Positions 1 to 5,019 of a stretch of DNA of 6,508 nt are shown here, in pieces. Below the pieces are notes generated by a model. The model did not search any database, had not been told where the DNA came from, and saw only the letters and a program-made list of their open reading frames with translations. The first letter of the stretch is position 1. The number at the start of each line of letters is the position of its first letter. Origin of the DNA: Anaerolineae bacterium (lineage in GTDB: Bacteria > Chloroflexota > Anaerolineae > UBA1429); assembly GCA_007123335.1 (NCBI GenBank), contig SKLG01000279.1, positions 1 through 6,508 of the forward strand, given 5' to 3'. Made by a program: the position numbers and the translations under genes.

Positions 1-1022
1 ACGCTGGAGAGGTATACGCCGACGTCGCCCAGGTAGGCCTGCGCCGCTCTGGACACCACCAGGACCAGAGTATACAACAGGCCGAATTTGAGGGCCGGGC
101 TGAGTTCAAAGGGGTTCGCGAACTCGATATCACCCGTCTCTTCGGTGCGTTGCGCCATATAGAGATAGCCGCCATAGAGCAAGCCGACAAACGCCGAGGC
201 CAGCAGCGGCACCAAGAGCAGTTGCATCAGGGGAAAATTGAGCGCGCCCACGATGACCAGCACCCGCAGAAACATGGTCGTCCACGAGACTGCGATGGCA
301 AAGGCCAGGGGGCGGGCCAGATTGGCATTACCACGGCTGCGTTGAGCAAAGCTGATCGTCACCGCCGTGCTCGACACCAGCCCACCCAGGAGGCCGCTCA
401 GCCCGATGCCCTGCTTGGGCCCCAGGATCTTGATCAGCGCATAGCCCGAAAAGCTGATGCCAGAGATAAAGACCACCATGAGCCAGATGCGGTAGGGGTT
501 GAACACATCCAGCGGCGGGGGGCCATAGTTCTGGTTGGGCAACACCGGCAGGATGACGATGGTAATGACGGCGAATTTGAGCGTGGCGAACAAGTCTTGG
601 CGCGAGAGTCGCTCGACGAACTCGTGCATCTCGACCTTGAGGGAGAGTAGCACCGTGGTAACGACGCCGATGGCCGCGGCCAGCGCATACAGCTCATGAT
701 AGCAGAGCACCCCGGCCAGGATGGTCACCATCGCCGAGGTCTCGGTGGTCACGCCCATGCGCCCCAGGCCGGTGTTGGCATAATAGGCGATCATGATCAG
801 CCCGCCAAAGGTGACGAGAACGGCGACCAGGGGCCAGGGCGTACCCGTCAGCTCGTTCAACAGCCCGGCGGTGCAGCCCGCCAGAGCCAGCAGGGGAAAG
901 GTCCGCACGCCGGCAAAGAGCTTTTCCTTGCGCTCGCCCAGAGCATACTCGCGCTGCAACCCCACCAACAGGCCGATGGCCAGGGCGCTCGCAAACCGCA
1001 GGAACAGATCTACCTCGTTCAT
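1..1022 (-). CDS. MgtC/SapB + DUF4010 family integral membrane protein (3' end cut off)
   Basis: Reading leftwards from the ATG at 1022-1020, 340 codons stay open to the window edge, so the C-terminus is missing. The start MNEVDLFLRFASALAIGLLV leads into GLQREY (residues 21-26), the hallmark of the MgtC/SapB N-terminal domain; VRTFPLLALAG follows at 39-49. Residues 8-130 hold about four hydrophobic segments. From about 185 a second membrane block follows, with GLLGGLVSSTAVTISFA (210-226) and FANPFELSPALKFGLLYT (301-318), which I recognise as DUF4010. It should sit in the inner membrane with roughly ten helices. MgtC-type proteins are tied to Mg2+ limitation and to control of ATP synthase in pathogens; for this two-domain form the function is not known, and transport is a guess. 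GAGGGA touches the start codon, which is closer than usual for a Shine-Dalgarno site, but no better in-frame start is seen. It has its own promoter at 1061-1089. Confidence 0.9.
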   Translation of the reverse strand, partial: MNEVDLFLRFASALAIGLLVGLQREYALGERKEKLFAGVRTFPLLALAGCTAGLLNELTGTPWPLVAVLVTFGGLIMIAYYANTGLGRMGVTTETSAMVTILAGVLCYHELYALAAAIGVVTTVLLSLKVEMHEFVERLSRQDLFATLKFAVITIVILPVLPNQNYGPPPLDVFNPYRIWLMVVFISGISFSGYALIKILGPKQGIGLSGLLGGLVSSTAVTISFAQRSRGNANLARPLAFAIAVSWTTMFLRVLVIVGALNFPLMQLLLVPLLASAFVGLLYGGYLYMAQRTEETGDIEFANPFELSPALKFGLLYTLVLVVSRAAQAYLGDVGVYLSS

Positions 1023-1060
1023 TCCCTCGTCACATTGCTCCGCTTTCCATGATTCCTTTT

Positions 1061-1089
1061 ACTATAAACAGTCCTCGGAACAATGTCAA
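1061..1089 (-). promoter_or_regulatory. Promoter for the MgtC/DUF4010 gene
   Basis: On the minus strand, TTGACA (1089-1084) and TATAGT (1066-1061) are separated by exactly 17 bp. This matches the sigma70/SigA consensus at 11 of 12 positions. Transcription should begin near 1054, giving a leader of only about 30 nt before the ATG at 1022. It lies in an AT-rich stretch, as promoters in GC-rich genomes often do. The inverted repeat at 1089-1101 overlaps the outer edge of the -35 box. Confidence 0.75.
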
Positions 1090-1101
1090 ACAGCGTCTGT
1101 T
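1088..1101. repeat. Inverted repeat AACAG-CGT-CTGTT at the edge of the leftward promoter; contains first copy of AAACAGCGT
   Basis: AACAG (1089-1093), CGT, CTGTT (1097-1101) form a perfect 5+3+5 dyad that abuts the -35 box of the leftward promoter. The 9-mer AAACAGCGT at 1088-1096 recurs at 1250-1258 inside the rightward promoter. The placement suits an operator for a dimeric regulator, but the half-sites are short, so this is inference. Confidence 0.4.
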
Positions 1102-1129
1102 AAGGATCATTTATGCGCAAAATAACTTG

Positions 1130-1143
1130 ATAAAAGATTTTAT
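1130..1143. repeat. AT-rich inverted repeat ATAAAA-GA-TTTTAT
   Basis: ATAAAA (1130-1135) and TTTTAT (1138-1143) are exact reverse complements around a 2-bp centre; a further TAAAA at 1149-1153 can pair with TTTTA at 1138-1142. It lies midway between the two divergent promoters. It could be a regulator site or simply a by-product of the A/T-rich composition here. Confidence 0.3.
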
Positions 1144-1234
1144 AGCGGTAAAAAATATATACACTGATGAATGTCCGCATGCTCTCTTGAAGGTGGCAGA
1201 TCAAGTAGGCGATAGCGTGATGGCGATCCCTAGT

Positions 1235-1263
1235 TTGACAGAATGCGTAAAACAGCGTATAAT
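1235..1263 (+). promoter_or_regulatory. Perfect-consensus sigma70 promoter reading rightward
   Basis: TTGACA (1235-1240) and TATAAT (1258-1263) are both exact consensus hexamers with an optimal 17-bp spacer (1241-1257). Transcription should start near 1270. This is the strongest promoter in the window. The nearest supported gene on this strand starts at 1577, so the RNA would have a leader of about 300 nt or include a separate small RNA. The second AAACAGCGT (1250-1258) overlaps the spacer and the first base of the -10 box. Confidence 0.85.
1250..1258 (+). repeat. Second copy of AAACAGCGT, inside the rightward promoter
   Basis: AAACAGCGT here is identical to the word at 1088-1096 and in the same orientation, 162 bp away. 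A protein bound here would cover the -10 region. That the same word sits at both divergent promoters suggests shared control; this is inference from position only. Confidence 0.35.
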
Positions 1264-1269
1264 TGTTGG

Positions 1270-1576
1270 TGCTGCGATCCTTGCATGTGGAGGATTTCCG
1301 GCGGCCTTTCCTGTTGGGATGGCAGCAAGAGACCCGTTTGTGCGAGGGAGGGATCTGGATCCAATACGAGCTGGTTCGGCAGCGGTGCTGTGATTCGTGT
1401 TTGTGTGCCACCTGTTATTGTCCACGTGTCTGGGTAATGGCCACTGGCTTGCCTCCCGCTTTTTCCCTCTTCTCCAGTCGCCGCGTCAGGGTTCATGTCC
1501 GCGTGTCCGTAGATTGTCTCAACGCCACCCCGCTCTAGCCGAGGCGTCGGACCAAAGATCGAAAAGGAGGCCAGAG
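1270..1576 (+). other. Long transcribed leader (or small RNA) without a supported gene
   Basis: About 300 nt between the predicted start site of the consensus promoter and the nucleotidyltransferase start. It is GC-rich, unlike the promoter region to its left. Local pairing is visible: TGCTGC (1270-1275) with GCAGCA (1322-1327) encloses ATCCT (1277-1281) with AGGAT (1291-1295); CAGC-GGT-GCTG lies at 1380-1390; CCGA-GGCG-TCGG lies near 1540. I could not match it to SRP RNA, 6S RNA, tmRNA, RNase P RNA, T-box or a common riboswitch. Open frames that cross it give Cys-rich or low-complexity peptides without a ribosome binding site and look spurious. No clear terminator is present before 1577, so a leader of the next gene is the simplest reading. 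Confidence 0.4.
1566..1570 (+). promoter_or_regulatory. Ribosome binding site fixing the TTG start of the nucleotidyltransferase
   Basis: AAAAGGAGG ends 6 nt before the TTG at 1577. This strong Shine-Dalgarno match, plus the fact that the protein then begins right at the family's N-terminal beta strand, outweighs the longer frame opening at a GTG at 1397, which has no such site. Confidence 0.8.
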
Positions 1577-2581
1577 TTGCGAGTTGTCGTACCCTCTGCG
1601 GGTTTTGGGACCCGTCTGCGACCGCACACCTATTCCAAGCCCAAGCCGCTGGTCAGTGTGGCCGGTCGACCGGTGCTCGACCATGTCATGGATTCCCTGG
1701 GTGATCTAAAAGTCGAGCAGTATGTCTTTATTGTCGGGTATCTGGGCGACCAGATCGAGGCCCATCTGCGCGAGCATTATGACGTCCCGCTCACCTTTGT
1801 GGAGCAAAAGGAGCTGCTGGGCCAGGCTCATGCCCTCGCTCTGGCGAAGGAGCATATTCACGGCCCGGTGCTGATCCTCTTTATCGACACCCTCTGTGAC
1901 GCCGACCTGGCCATGTTGGAGCATAGCGACGACGACGGGGTGCTGTTTGTCAAGCGGGTCGAGGATCCGCGCCGTTTCGGCGTGGTCGAGGTCGGCGACG
2001 ACGGTTATGTCACTCGACTCATCGAAAAGCCCGACACGATGGAGAACGATCTCGCCGTGATCGGCGCCTATTATGTGCGCGACGGCGAGTGGCTGATGCG
2101 CTCGGTGGACGCCCTCTTGGCGCGCAAGCAGATGACCAAGGGCGAGTATTATCTCGCCGACGCCATGCAGATCATGATCGACGAGGGCGCACGCTTCCGG
2201 CCTGCGCCGGTGACCATGTGGGAGGATTGCGGCAAGCCCGAGACGTTGCTGCAGACCAACCGCTATCTGCTGGAGCACGGCCATAGCACCGAGGGGCAGG
2301 GCGAGATCGTCGCCTCGGCCATCGTTCCACCGGTGTATATTGCGCCCACGGCGCACATTGAGCATTCGGTGGTGGGGCCTCACGTCTCGGTGGGCGAGGG
2401 TTGTGTCATCCGCAACGCCATCGTGCGCGACAGCATCCTCGATCGCGGGGCGACGGTGCGCGACATGGCCCTGGATGGCTCCATCCTTGGCCGCGAGGCC
2501 TCTGTCCGTGGCAATCCTTCCCAGCTCAATATCGGGGATGCCAGCGAGATCGTGCTCGACGGCAATAACCGCGAGGGATAA
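1577..2581 (+). CDS. Sugar-phosphate nucleotidyltransferase with C-terminal left-handed beta-helix
   Basis: A 334-residue protein starting at TTG. Residues 1-235 form a nucleotidyltransferase fold: the nucleotide-binding loop GFGTRLRPHTYSKPKPL (9-25), QAHALALA (83-90), the acidic metal position in FIDTL (D104), EKPD (150-153), and MWEDCGKPETLLQTN (214-228). Residues about 244-320 carry imperfect hexapeptide repeats (IAPTAH, VGPHVSVGEG, VIRNAIVRDS), so a left-handed beta-helix follows. The family joins a sugar 1-phosphate to an NTP, giving NDP-sugar and pyrophosphate for cell-surface polysaccharides; it resembles long-form glucose-1-phosphate thymidylyl/uridylyltransferases, but the substrate cannot be told. 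The usual Gly-Asp at the metal site reads Ile-Asp here. No acetyltransferase signature as in GlmU is seen. It ends 72 nt before rpsU with no terminator between, so partial read-through is likely. Confidence 0.88.
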   Translation: MRVVVPSAGFGTRLRPHTYSKPKPLVSVAGRPVLDHVMDSLGDLKVEQYVFIVGYLGDQIEAHLREHYDVPLTFVEQKELLGQAHALALAKEHIHGPVLILFIDTLCDADLAMLEHSDDDGVLFVKRVEDPRRFGVVEVGDDGYVTRLIEKPDTMENDLAVIGAYYVRDGEWLMRSVDALLARKQMTKGEYYLADAMQIMIDEGARFRPAPVTMWEDCGKPETLLQTNRYLLEHGHSTEGQGEIVASAIVPPVYIAPTAHIEHSVVGPHVSVGEGCVIRNAIVRDSILDRGATVRDMALDGSILGREASVRGNPSQLNIGDASEIVLDGNNREG

Positions 2582-2611
2582 GCAAATCCCCCAGCGGTGT
2601 TCTACTGTGAA

Positions 2612-2620
2612 TGGTATGGT
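2612..2620 (+). promoter_or_regulatory. Possible extended -10 promoter for rpsU
   Basis: TGGTATGGT fits the extended -10 pattern TGnTATnnT. It lies 33 nt before the rpsU start. No good -35 box is found at the right distance. The same 9-mer occurs before rpsC, which raises the odds that it means something; on its own it would be weak. Confidence 0.3.
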
Positions 2621-2637
2621 CCATGTGTTACCGCAAA

Positions 2638-2642
2638 GGAGG
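2638..2642 (+). promoter_or_regulatory. Ribosome binding site of rpsU
   Basis: AAAGGAGGT (2635-2643) is a near-complete match to the anti-Shine-Dalgarno sequence. Its GGAGG core ends 11 nt before the ATG at 2654, slightly long but workable. It rules out the in-frame ATG at 2597 and the GTG at 2642, which overlaps the site. Confidence 0.75.
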
Positions 2643-2653
2643 TGTGCCAGAAT

Positions 2654-2863
2654 ATGACGTCTGTGCATCGGCACGAGGGAGAGTCTTTTGAGAGCCTGTT
2701 CCGCCGCTTTAAAAAGCAAGTGCAGAACGAGCGCATCCTCTCCCAGATTCGTCGCCGTCGGTTCTACGAAAAGCCCTCTCAAGAACGCAAACGCAAGGCG
2801 GCCAAGAAACTACGCAAGAGCCGTCGCACCACATACAAGGATTTGGAGCGCGCCTGGCGTTAG
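2654..2863 (+). CDS. rpsU: Small ribosomal subunit protein bS21
   Basis: The 69-residue product is short and very basic. ESFESLFRRFKKQV (10-23) followed by RILSQIRRRRFYEKPSQERK (27-46) is the characteristic bS21 pattern, and the tail KAAKKLRKSRR (48-58) is the usual Arg/Lys-rich helix. bS21 sits on the 30S platform near the 3' end of 16S rRNA and helps translation initiation. Length is normal for the family, with a slightly longer C-terminus (TTYKDLERAWR). The gene is flanked by the nucleotidyltransferase and, after a 176-nt structured gap, by rpsC. In many bacteria rpsU sits with dnaG-rpoD or gatB-like genes; pairing with rpsC is not the common order. Confidence 0.93.
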   Translation: MTSVHRHEGESFESLFRRFKKQVQNERILSQIRRRRFYEKPSQERKRKAAKKLRKSRRTTYKDLERAWR

Positions 2864-2871
2864 ACGCGCTA

Positions 2872-2992
2872 TGTTGGGCGCCTAGTGCCCACATCGGTCG
2901 CCATCCTGCCCGGTAGGAGCGACATGGGGTAGCATCCCCTCTCGTCTTCCCGAGGCCCATGCCCTGACCAGGCAACCGTCCTCGACGGGTTG
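2872..2992 (+). other. Hairpin-dense spacer / structured 5' leader of rpsC
   Basis: The 176-nt gap between rpsU and rpsC shows at least five consecutive small hairpins: TGT(T)GGGC with GCCCACA (2872-2893); GTCGC-TCCT with AGGA-GCGAC (2897-2923, loop GCCCGGT); GGGG with CCCC (2926-2939); CTCG with CGAG (2941-2954); and CAACCGTC with GACGGGTTG (2973-2992, loop CTC, one bulged G). None has a T-run, so these are not classical terminators. Structured leaders of ribosomal protein operons often bind one of the encoded proteins for feedback control; that role here is inference. No open frame with a start site is seen in this gap. Confidence 0.45.
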
Positions 2993-2999
2993 GTATGGT
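2991..2999 (+). promoter_or_regulatory. Possible extended -10 promoter for rpsC
   Basis: TGGTATGGT, identical to 2612-2620, lies 40 nt before the rpsC start and again fits TGnTATnnT. No clear -35 hexamer. It overlaps the 3' arm of the last hairpin in the spacer, so the two readings compete. Confidence 0.3.
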
Positions 3000-3039
3000 G
3001 ACCGTGACATCGCAAGGAACACGCAGAAAGGAATAAGTT

Positions 3040-3735
3040 GTGGGTCGTAAAGTGAATCCCATTGGGTTCCGGCTTGGTTATATCAAGGATTGGGACTCGA
3101 AATGGTACGCCGAGGGTCCCGAGTACGCCGAACTATTGCACGAGGATCTGCAAATCCGCGATCTGATACACGAGCATCTGGAGCGGGCCGGTGTGGCGCG
3201 TATCGAGATCGAGCGCTATCCCAAGCGAATCACCGTCACGATAAACACCGCCAAGCCCGGTGTGGTGATCGGTCGGCGAGGCGCGAATATTAATGAGCTC
3301 AAGGAAAAGATCGAGGCCTTGGGATCCACGGAACTGCCGGGGTTGGATGGCAAGACCCTGCGCCTCGATGTGGTCGAGATCGACCTACCCGAGCTATCGG
3401 CCAAGGTGGTGGCCGAGGATGTGGCCCTGCAGCTCGAGCGCCGCGTCTCGCAACGCCGCGCCATGCGCCAGGCCATCCAGCGCACCATGCGCGCGGGAGC
3501 CGAAGGCTGCAAGATCATCTGCAAGGGGCGCCTGTCGGGCGCCGAGATGTCGCGCATCGACTGGATGCACGAGGGGCGCGTGCCGCTGCACACGTTGCGC
3601 GCCGACATTGATTTCGCCGTCGAAGAGGCGATCACCCCGTATGGTCGCATCGGCGTCAAGGTTTATATCTATCGCGGTGATGTCCTGCCCGAGCTAGAAG
3701 AGGGCGAGTCTGAGCCGGCGTTAGCGCCGCTGTAG
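3040..3735 (+). CDS. rpsC: Small ribosomal subunit protein uS3
   Basis: The 231-residue protein begins at GTG (MGRKVNPIGFRLG), with AAAGGA at 3027-3032, 7 nt upstream. A type II KH domain holds the RNA-binding loop GRRG (78-81) in VVIGRRGANI. The C-terminal domain carries the S3 signature around GRLSGAEMSR (163-172), EGRVPLHTLRADIDF (178-192) and YGRIGVKVYIYRG (201-213). uS3 forms part of the mRNA entry tunnel of the 30S subunit. Compared with E. coli S3, about eight extra residues lie at 96-105 (STELPGLDGK), between the KH domain and the linker strand. Normally rpsC follows rplV inside the S10 operon; here it follows rpsU and a long spacer. rplP starts 16 nt after its stop, as in the usual gene order, so the rpsC-rplP pair is kept and presumably co-translated. 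Confidence 0.97.
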   Translation: MGRKVNPIGFRLGYIKDWDSKWYAEGPEYAELLHEDLQIRDLIHEHLERAGVARIEIERYPKRITVTINTAKPGVVIGRRGANINELKEKIEALGSTELPGLDGKTLRLDVVEIDLPELSAKVVAEDVALQLERRVSQRRAMRQAIQRTMRAGAEGCKIICKGRLSGAEMSRIDWMHEGRVPLHTLRADIDFAVEEAITPYGRIGVKVYIYRGDVLPELEEGESEPALAPL

Positions 3736-3751
3736 AAAAGAGGATATCATC

Positions 3752-4165
3752 ATGTTGATGCCCAAACGACGCAAGTATCGCAAGGAACATCGTGGCCGCA
3801 TGAAGGGCAAGGCCTATCGCGGCTCCACGGTGCACTATGGCGAGTATGGCCTCAAGGCCGAAGAGCCCGCCTGGATCACCAGCCGCCAGATCGAGGCCGC
3901 CCGCCGGGCCATCGTCCGTCAGTTGCGGCGCAGCGGACAGGTGTGGATTCGCATCTTTCCCGACAAGCCGGTGACGCAAAAGGCCGCCGAGACCCGCATG
4001 GGCAGCGGCAAGGGCGCCGTCGATCATTACGTCGCCGTGGTCAAGCCGGGCCGTATCCTGTTCGAGGTGGGCGGCGTGGACGAAGCGACGGCCGAGCGTG
4101 CCCTCTGGCTGGCGGCGCAAAAAATGCCCATCAAGACGCGCTTTGTGAGCCGCGAAGCGGTCTGA
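3752..4165 (+). CDS. rplP: Large ribosomal subunit protein uL16
   Basis: A 137-residue protein with the standard start MLMPKRRKYRKEHRG, RQIEAARRAI (45-54), WIRIFPDKPVTQK (65-77), RMGSGKG (82-88) and the usual ending KMPIKTRFVSR (124-134); length is typical. uL16 binds 23S rRNA near the A-site tRNA elbow and is needed for late 50S assembly. R82 corresponds to the Arg that is hydroxylated in E. coli L16; whether that happens here cannot be told. AAGAGGA at 3738-3744 supports the ATG at 3752 rather than the one at 3758. It is followed by carD and not by rpmC and rpsQ, which come next in a standard S10 operon. Confidence 0.97.
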   Translation: MLMPKRRKYRKEHRGRMKGKAYRGSTVHYGEYGLKAEEPAWITSRQIEAARRAIVRQLRRSGQVWIRIFPDKPVTQKAAETRMGSGKGAVDHYVAVVKPGRILFEVGGVDEATAERALWLAAQKMPIKTRFVSREAV

Positions 4166-4251
4166 TTCCGTCGGGAGGCGGTTCTGACGAGGCTCCATTT
4201 GCTCTAGATGATCGCCTGTCGACGATACATCCTGGATCAATATAGATGAGC

Positions 4252-4257
4252 AAGGAG
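4252..4257 (+). promoter_or_regulatory. Ribosome binding site deciding the carD start
   Basis: AAGGAG lies 6 nt before the ATG at 4264. It falls within the first codons of a frame that could also open at the ATG at 4246, but that upstream ATG has no Shine-Dalgarno match. The shorter start also places the first residues right at the CarD domain, as in known relatives. Confidence 0.75.
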
Positions 4258-4263
4258 CAAGAG

Positions 4264-4788
4264 ATGGAAGGACTATACTACTCGGTAGGTAGCAAGGTGG
4301 TACATCCCTGCTATGGCGCGGGGACGGTGGTGCGTATTCAGAAAAAGAGCCTGGGCGAGATCTCCCATACCTATTATGTGATCGACACCCTTCCCGGCTC
4401 GATGCGCGTCATGGTGCCCATCAACCAGGCCGATGATGTGGGCCTACGTCAGGTCGGCAGCGCAGAGAGGCTGCGCAGCATCCTGCAGGATTGCGGCGAT
4501 GCGCCGGATGCCGACGACATTGACACCAACTTTCGGACCCGCTCGGCCGAGATGAGCGAACAGCTCAAATCGGGCTCTTTTGAGGAGGTGGCCGAGGTGG
4601 TGCGCATGCTCTTCTTTATGAACACCAGGCGCAGTCTGGGCATGACCGATCGACGGTATTTTGAGCAGGGCAAAGAGATCCTCTCCGGCGAGCTGGCGCT
4701 GGCCACGGGCCAGGATATGGACCGCGCCAAGCAAGAGGTCGAGGGCTATCTCAACGGCATGTTGGATGTGGAGGAAGTCGAAGCCTAG
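4264..4788 (+). CDS. carD: CarD/CdnL-family RNA polymerase-binding transcription factor
   Basis: A soluble 174-residue protein. Residues 6-65 (YSVGSKVVHPCYGAGTVVRI... YYVIDTLPGSMRVMVPINQA) form the Tudor-like CarD_TRCF domain that binds the RNA polymerase beta subunit. Residues 66-165 form the helical C-terminal domain, with SFEEVAEVVRMLF (105-117) and GKEILSGELALATG (136-149) matching the family. CarD proteins stabilise open promoter complexes, including those at rRNA promoters, by placing a Trp at the upstream edge of the bubble. Aligned with mycobacterial TNWSRRY, this protein reads TNFRTRS, so F90 takes the Trp position; no other Trp occurs in the protein. It lies 98 nt after rplP and ahead of a strong terminator, so it is probably the last gene of the ribosomal block. 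A TRCF fragment is excluded: no helicase domain follows. Confidence 0.93.
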   Translation: MEGLYYSVGSKVVHPCYGAGTVVRIQKKSLGEISHTYYVIDTLPGSMRVMVPINQADDVGLRQVGSAERLRSILQDCGDAPDADDIDTNFRTRSAEMSEQLKSGSFEEVAEVVRMLFFMNTRRSLGMTDRRYFEQGKEILSGELALATGQDMDRAKQEVEGYLNGMLDVEEVEA

Positions 4789-4803
4789 ACCTCATGCACT
4801 GGC

Positions 4804-4829
4804 GGGCGGCGATTCAGATCGCCTCGCCC
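4804..4829 (+). other. GC-rich hairpin just after carD
   Basis: GGGCGGCGAT (4804-4813) pairs with ATCGCC-TC-GCCC (4818-4829) around the loop TCAG, with a 2-nt bulge. No T-run follows. It precedes the main terminator and may add to 3'-end stability of the carD transcript. Confidence 0.45.
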
Positions 4830-4850
4830 CAGTATTTGAGCATCTTGTGG

Positions 4851-4894
4851 GCCGGTCAGGGCGGCGTTTCGAATCGCCGCCCTGACCGGCTTTG
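4851..4894 (+). terminator. Strong stem-loop terminator closing the ribosomal/carD block
   Basis: GCCGGTCAGGGCGGCG (4851-4866) and CGCCGCCCTGACCGGC (4875-4890) are perfect 16-bp reverse complements around an 8-nt loop (TTTCGAAT). TTTGTGTGT follows, a T-rich but broken tail. Stem strength, position after carD and before the kinase all fit an intrinsic terminator; the weak tail means it may work partly as an RNA-end stabiliser. Confidence 0.8.
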
Positions 4895-5005
4895 TGTGTC
4901 GCCGAGGCATACGGATTTACGCCGCCTTTAGGCCTCTTTAACGGCTTGTTGGTGCACGGGCGCTCCCGGCTGTGGCATCATAGAGTACAGGGATTCTATC
5001 ATGCC
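4895..5005 (+). other. Short intergenic stretch upstream of the sensor kinase
   Basis: The sequence between the terminator and the kinase start region has no gene. I looked for a promoter and found only poor candidates (TTGTTG at 4947-4952 without a well-placed -10 box). The kinase promoter is therefore not identified. Confidence 0.4.
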
Positions 5006-5010
5006 AGGAG
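5006..5010 (+). promoter_or_regulatory. Ribosome binding site for the GTG start of the sensor kinase
   Basis: AGGAG ends 9 nt before the GTG at 5020. The only other reasonable start, the ATG at 5092 (codon 25), lacks a Shine-Dalgarno match. An in-frame TAG at 4981 bounds the frame upstream. Confidence 0.6.
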
Positions 5011-5019
5011 TTGCCCATC

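Noticed and set aside
1030..1050. Six-codon upstream frame (MESGAM) on the minus strand in the short leader of the MgtC/DUF4010 gene
   Set aside because: Its start would lie only about 4 nt from the predicted RNA 5' end, and its possible ribosome binding site would fall upstream of that end, so regulated translation is unlikely.
150..1052. Plus-strand open frames opposite the MgtC/DUF4010 gene
   Set aside because: They are rich in His, Gln and Arg with no domain, and the minus strand gives a clear membrane protein over the same bases.
1263..1538. Cys-rich small protein (CDSCLCATCYCP) in the leader region
   Set aside because: No good start with a Shine-Dalgarno site in this frame, and the rest of the peptide has no consistent pattern; the Cys cluster follows from TGT/TGC-rich leader sequence.
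1397..1576. N-terminal extension of the nucleotidyltransferase from a GTG at 1397
   Set aside because: The extra 60 residues show no similarity to the family, there is no ribosome binding site at 1397, and a strong site precedes the TTG at 1577.
1706..2782. Long open frame on the minus strand opposite the nucleotidyltransferase and rpsU
   Set aside because: It is antisense to two well-supported genes, is rich in His/Arg as expected for GC-rich antisense reading, and shows no recognisable domain.
4199..4246. Possible promoter for carD (TTGCTC ... GATACA, or TATAGA at 4241)
   Set aside because: Hexamers match poorly and spacers are off (19 bp, or no -35); not enough to call.
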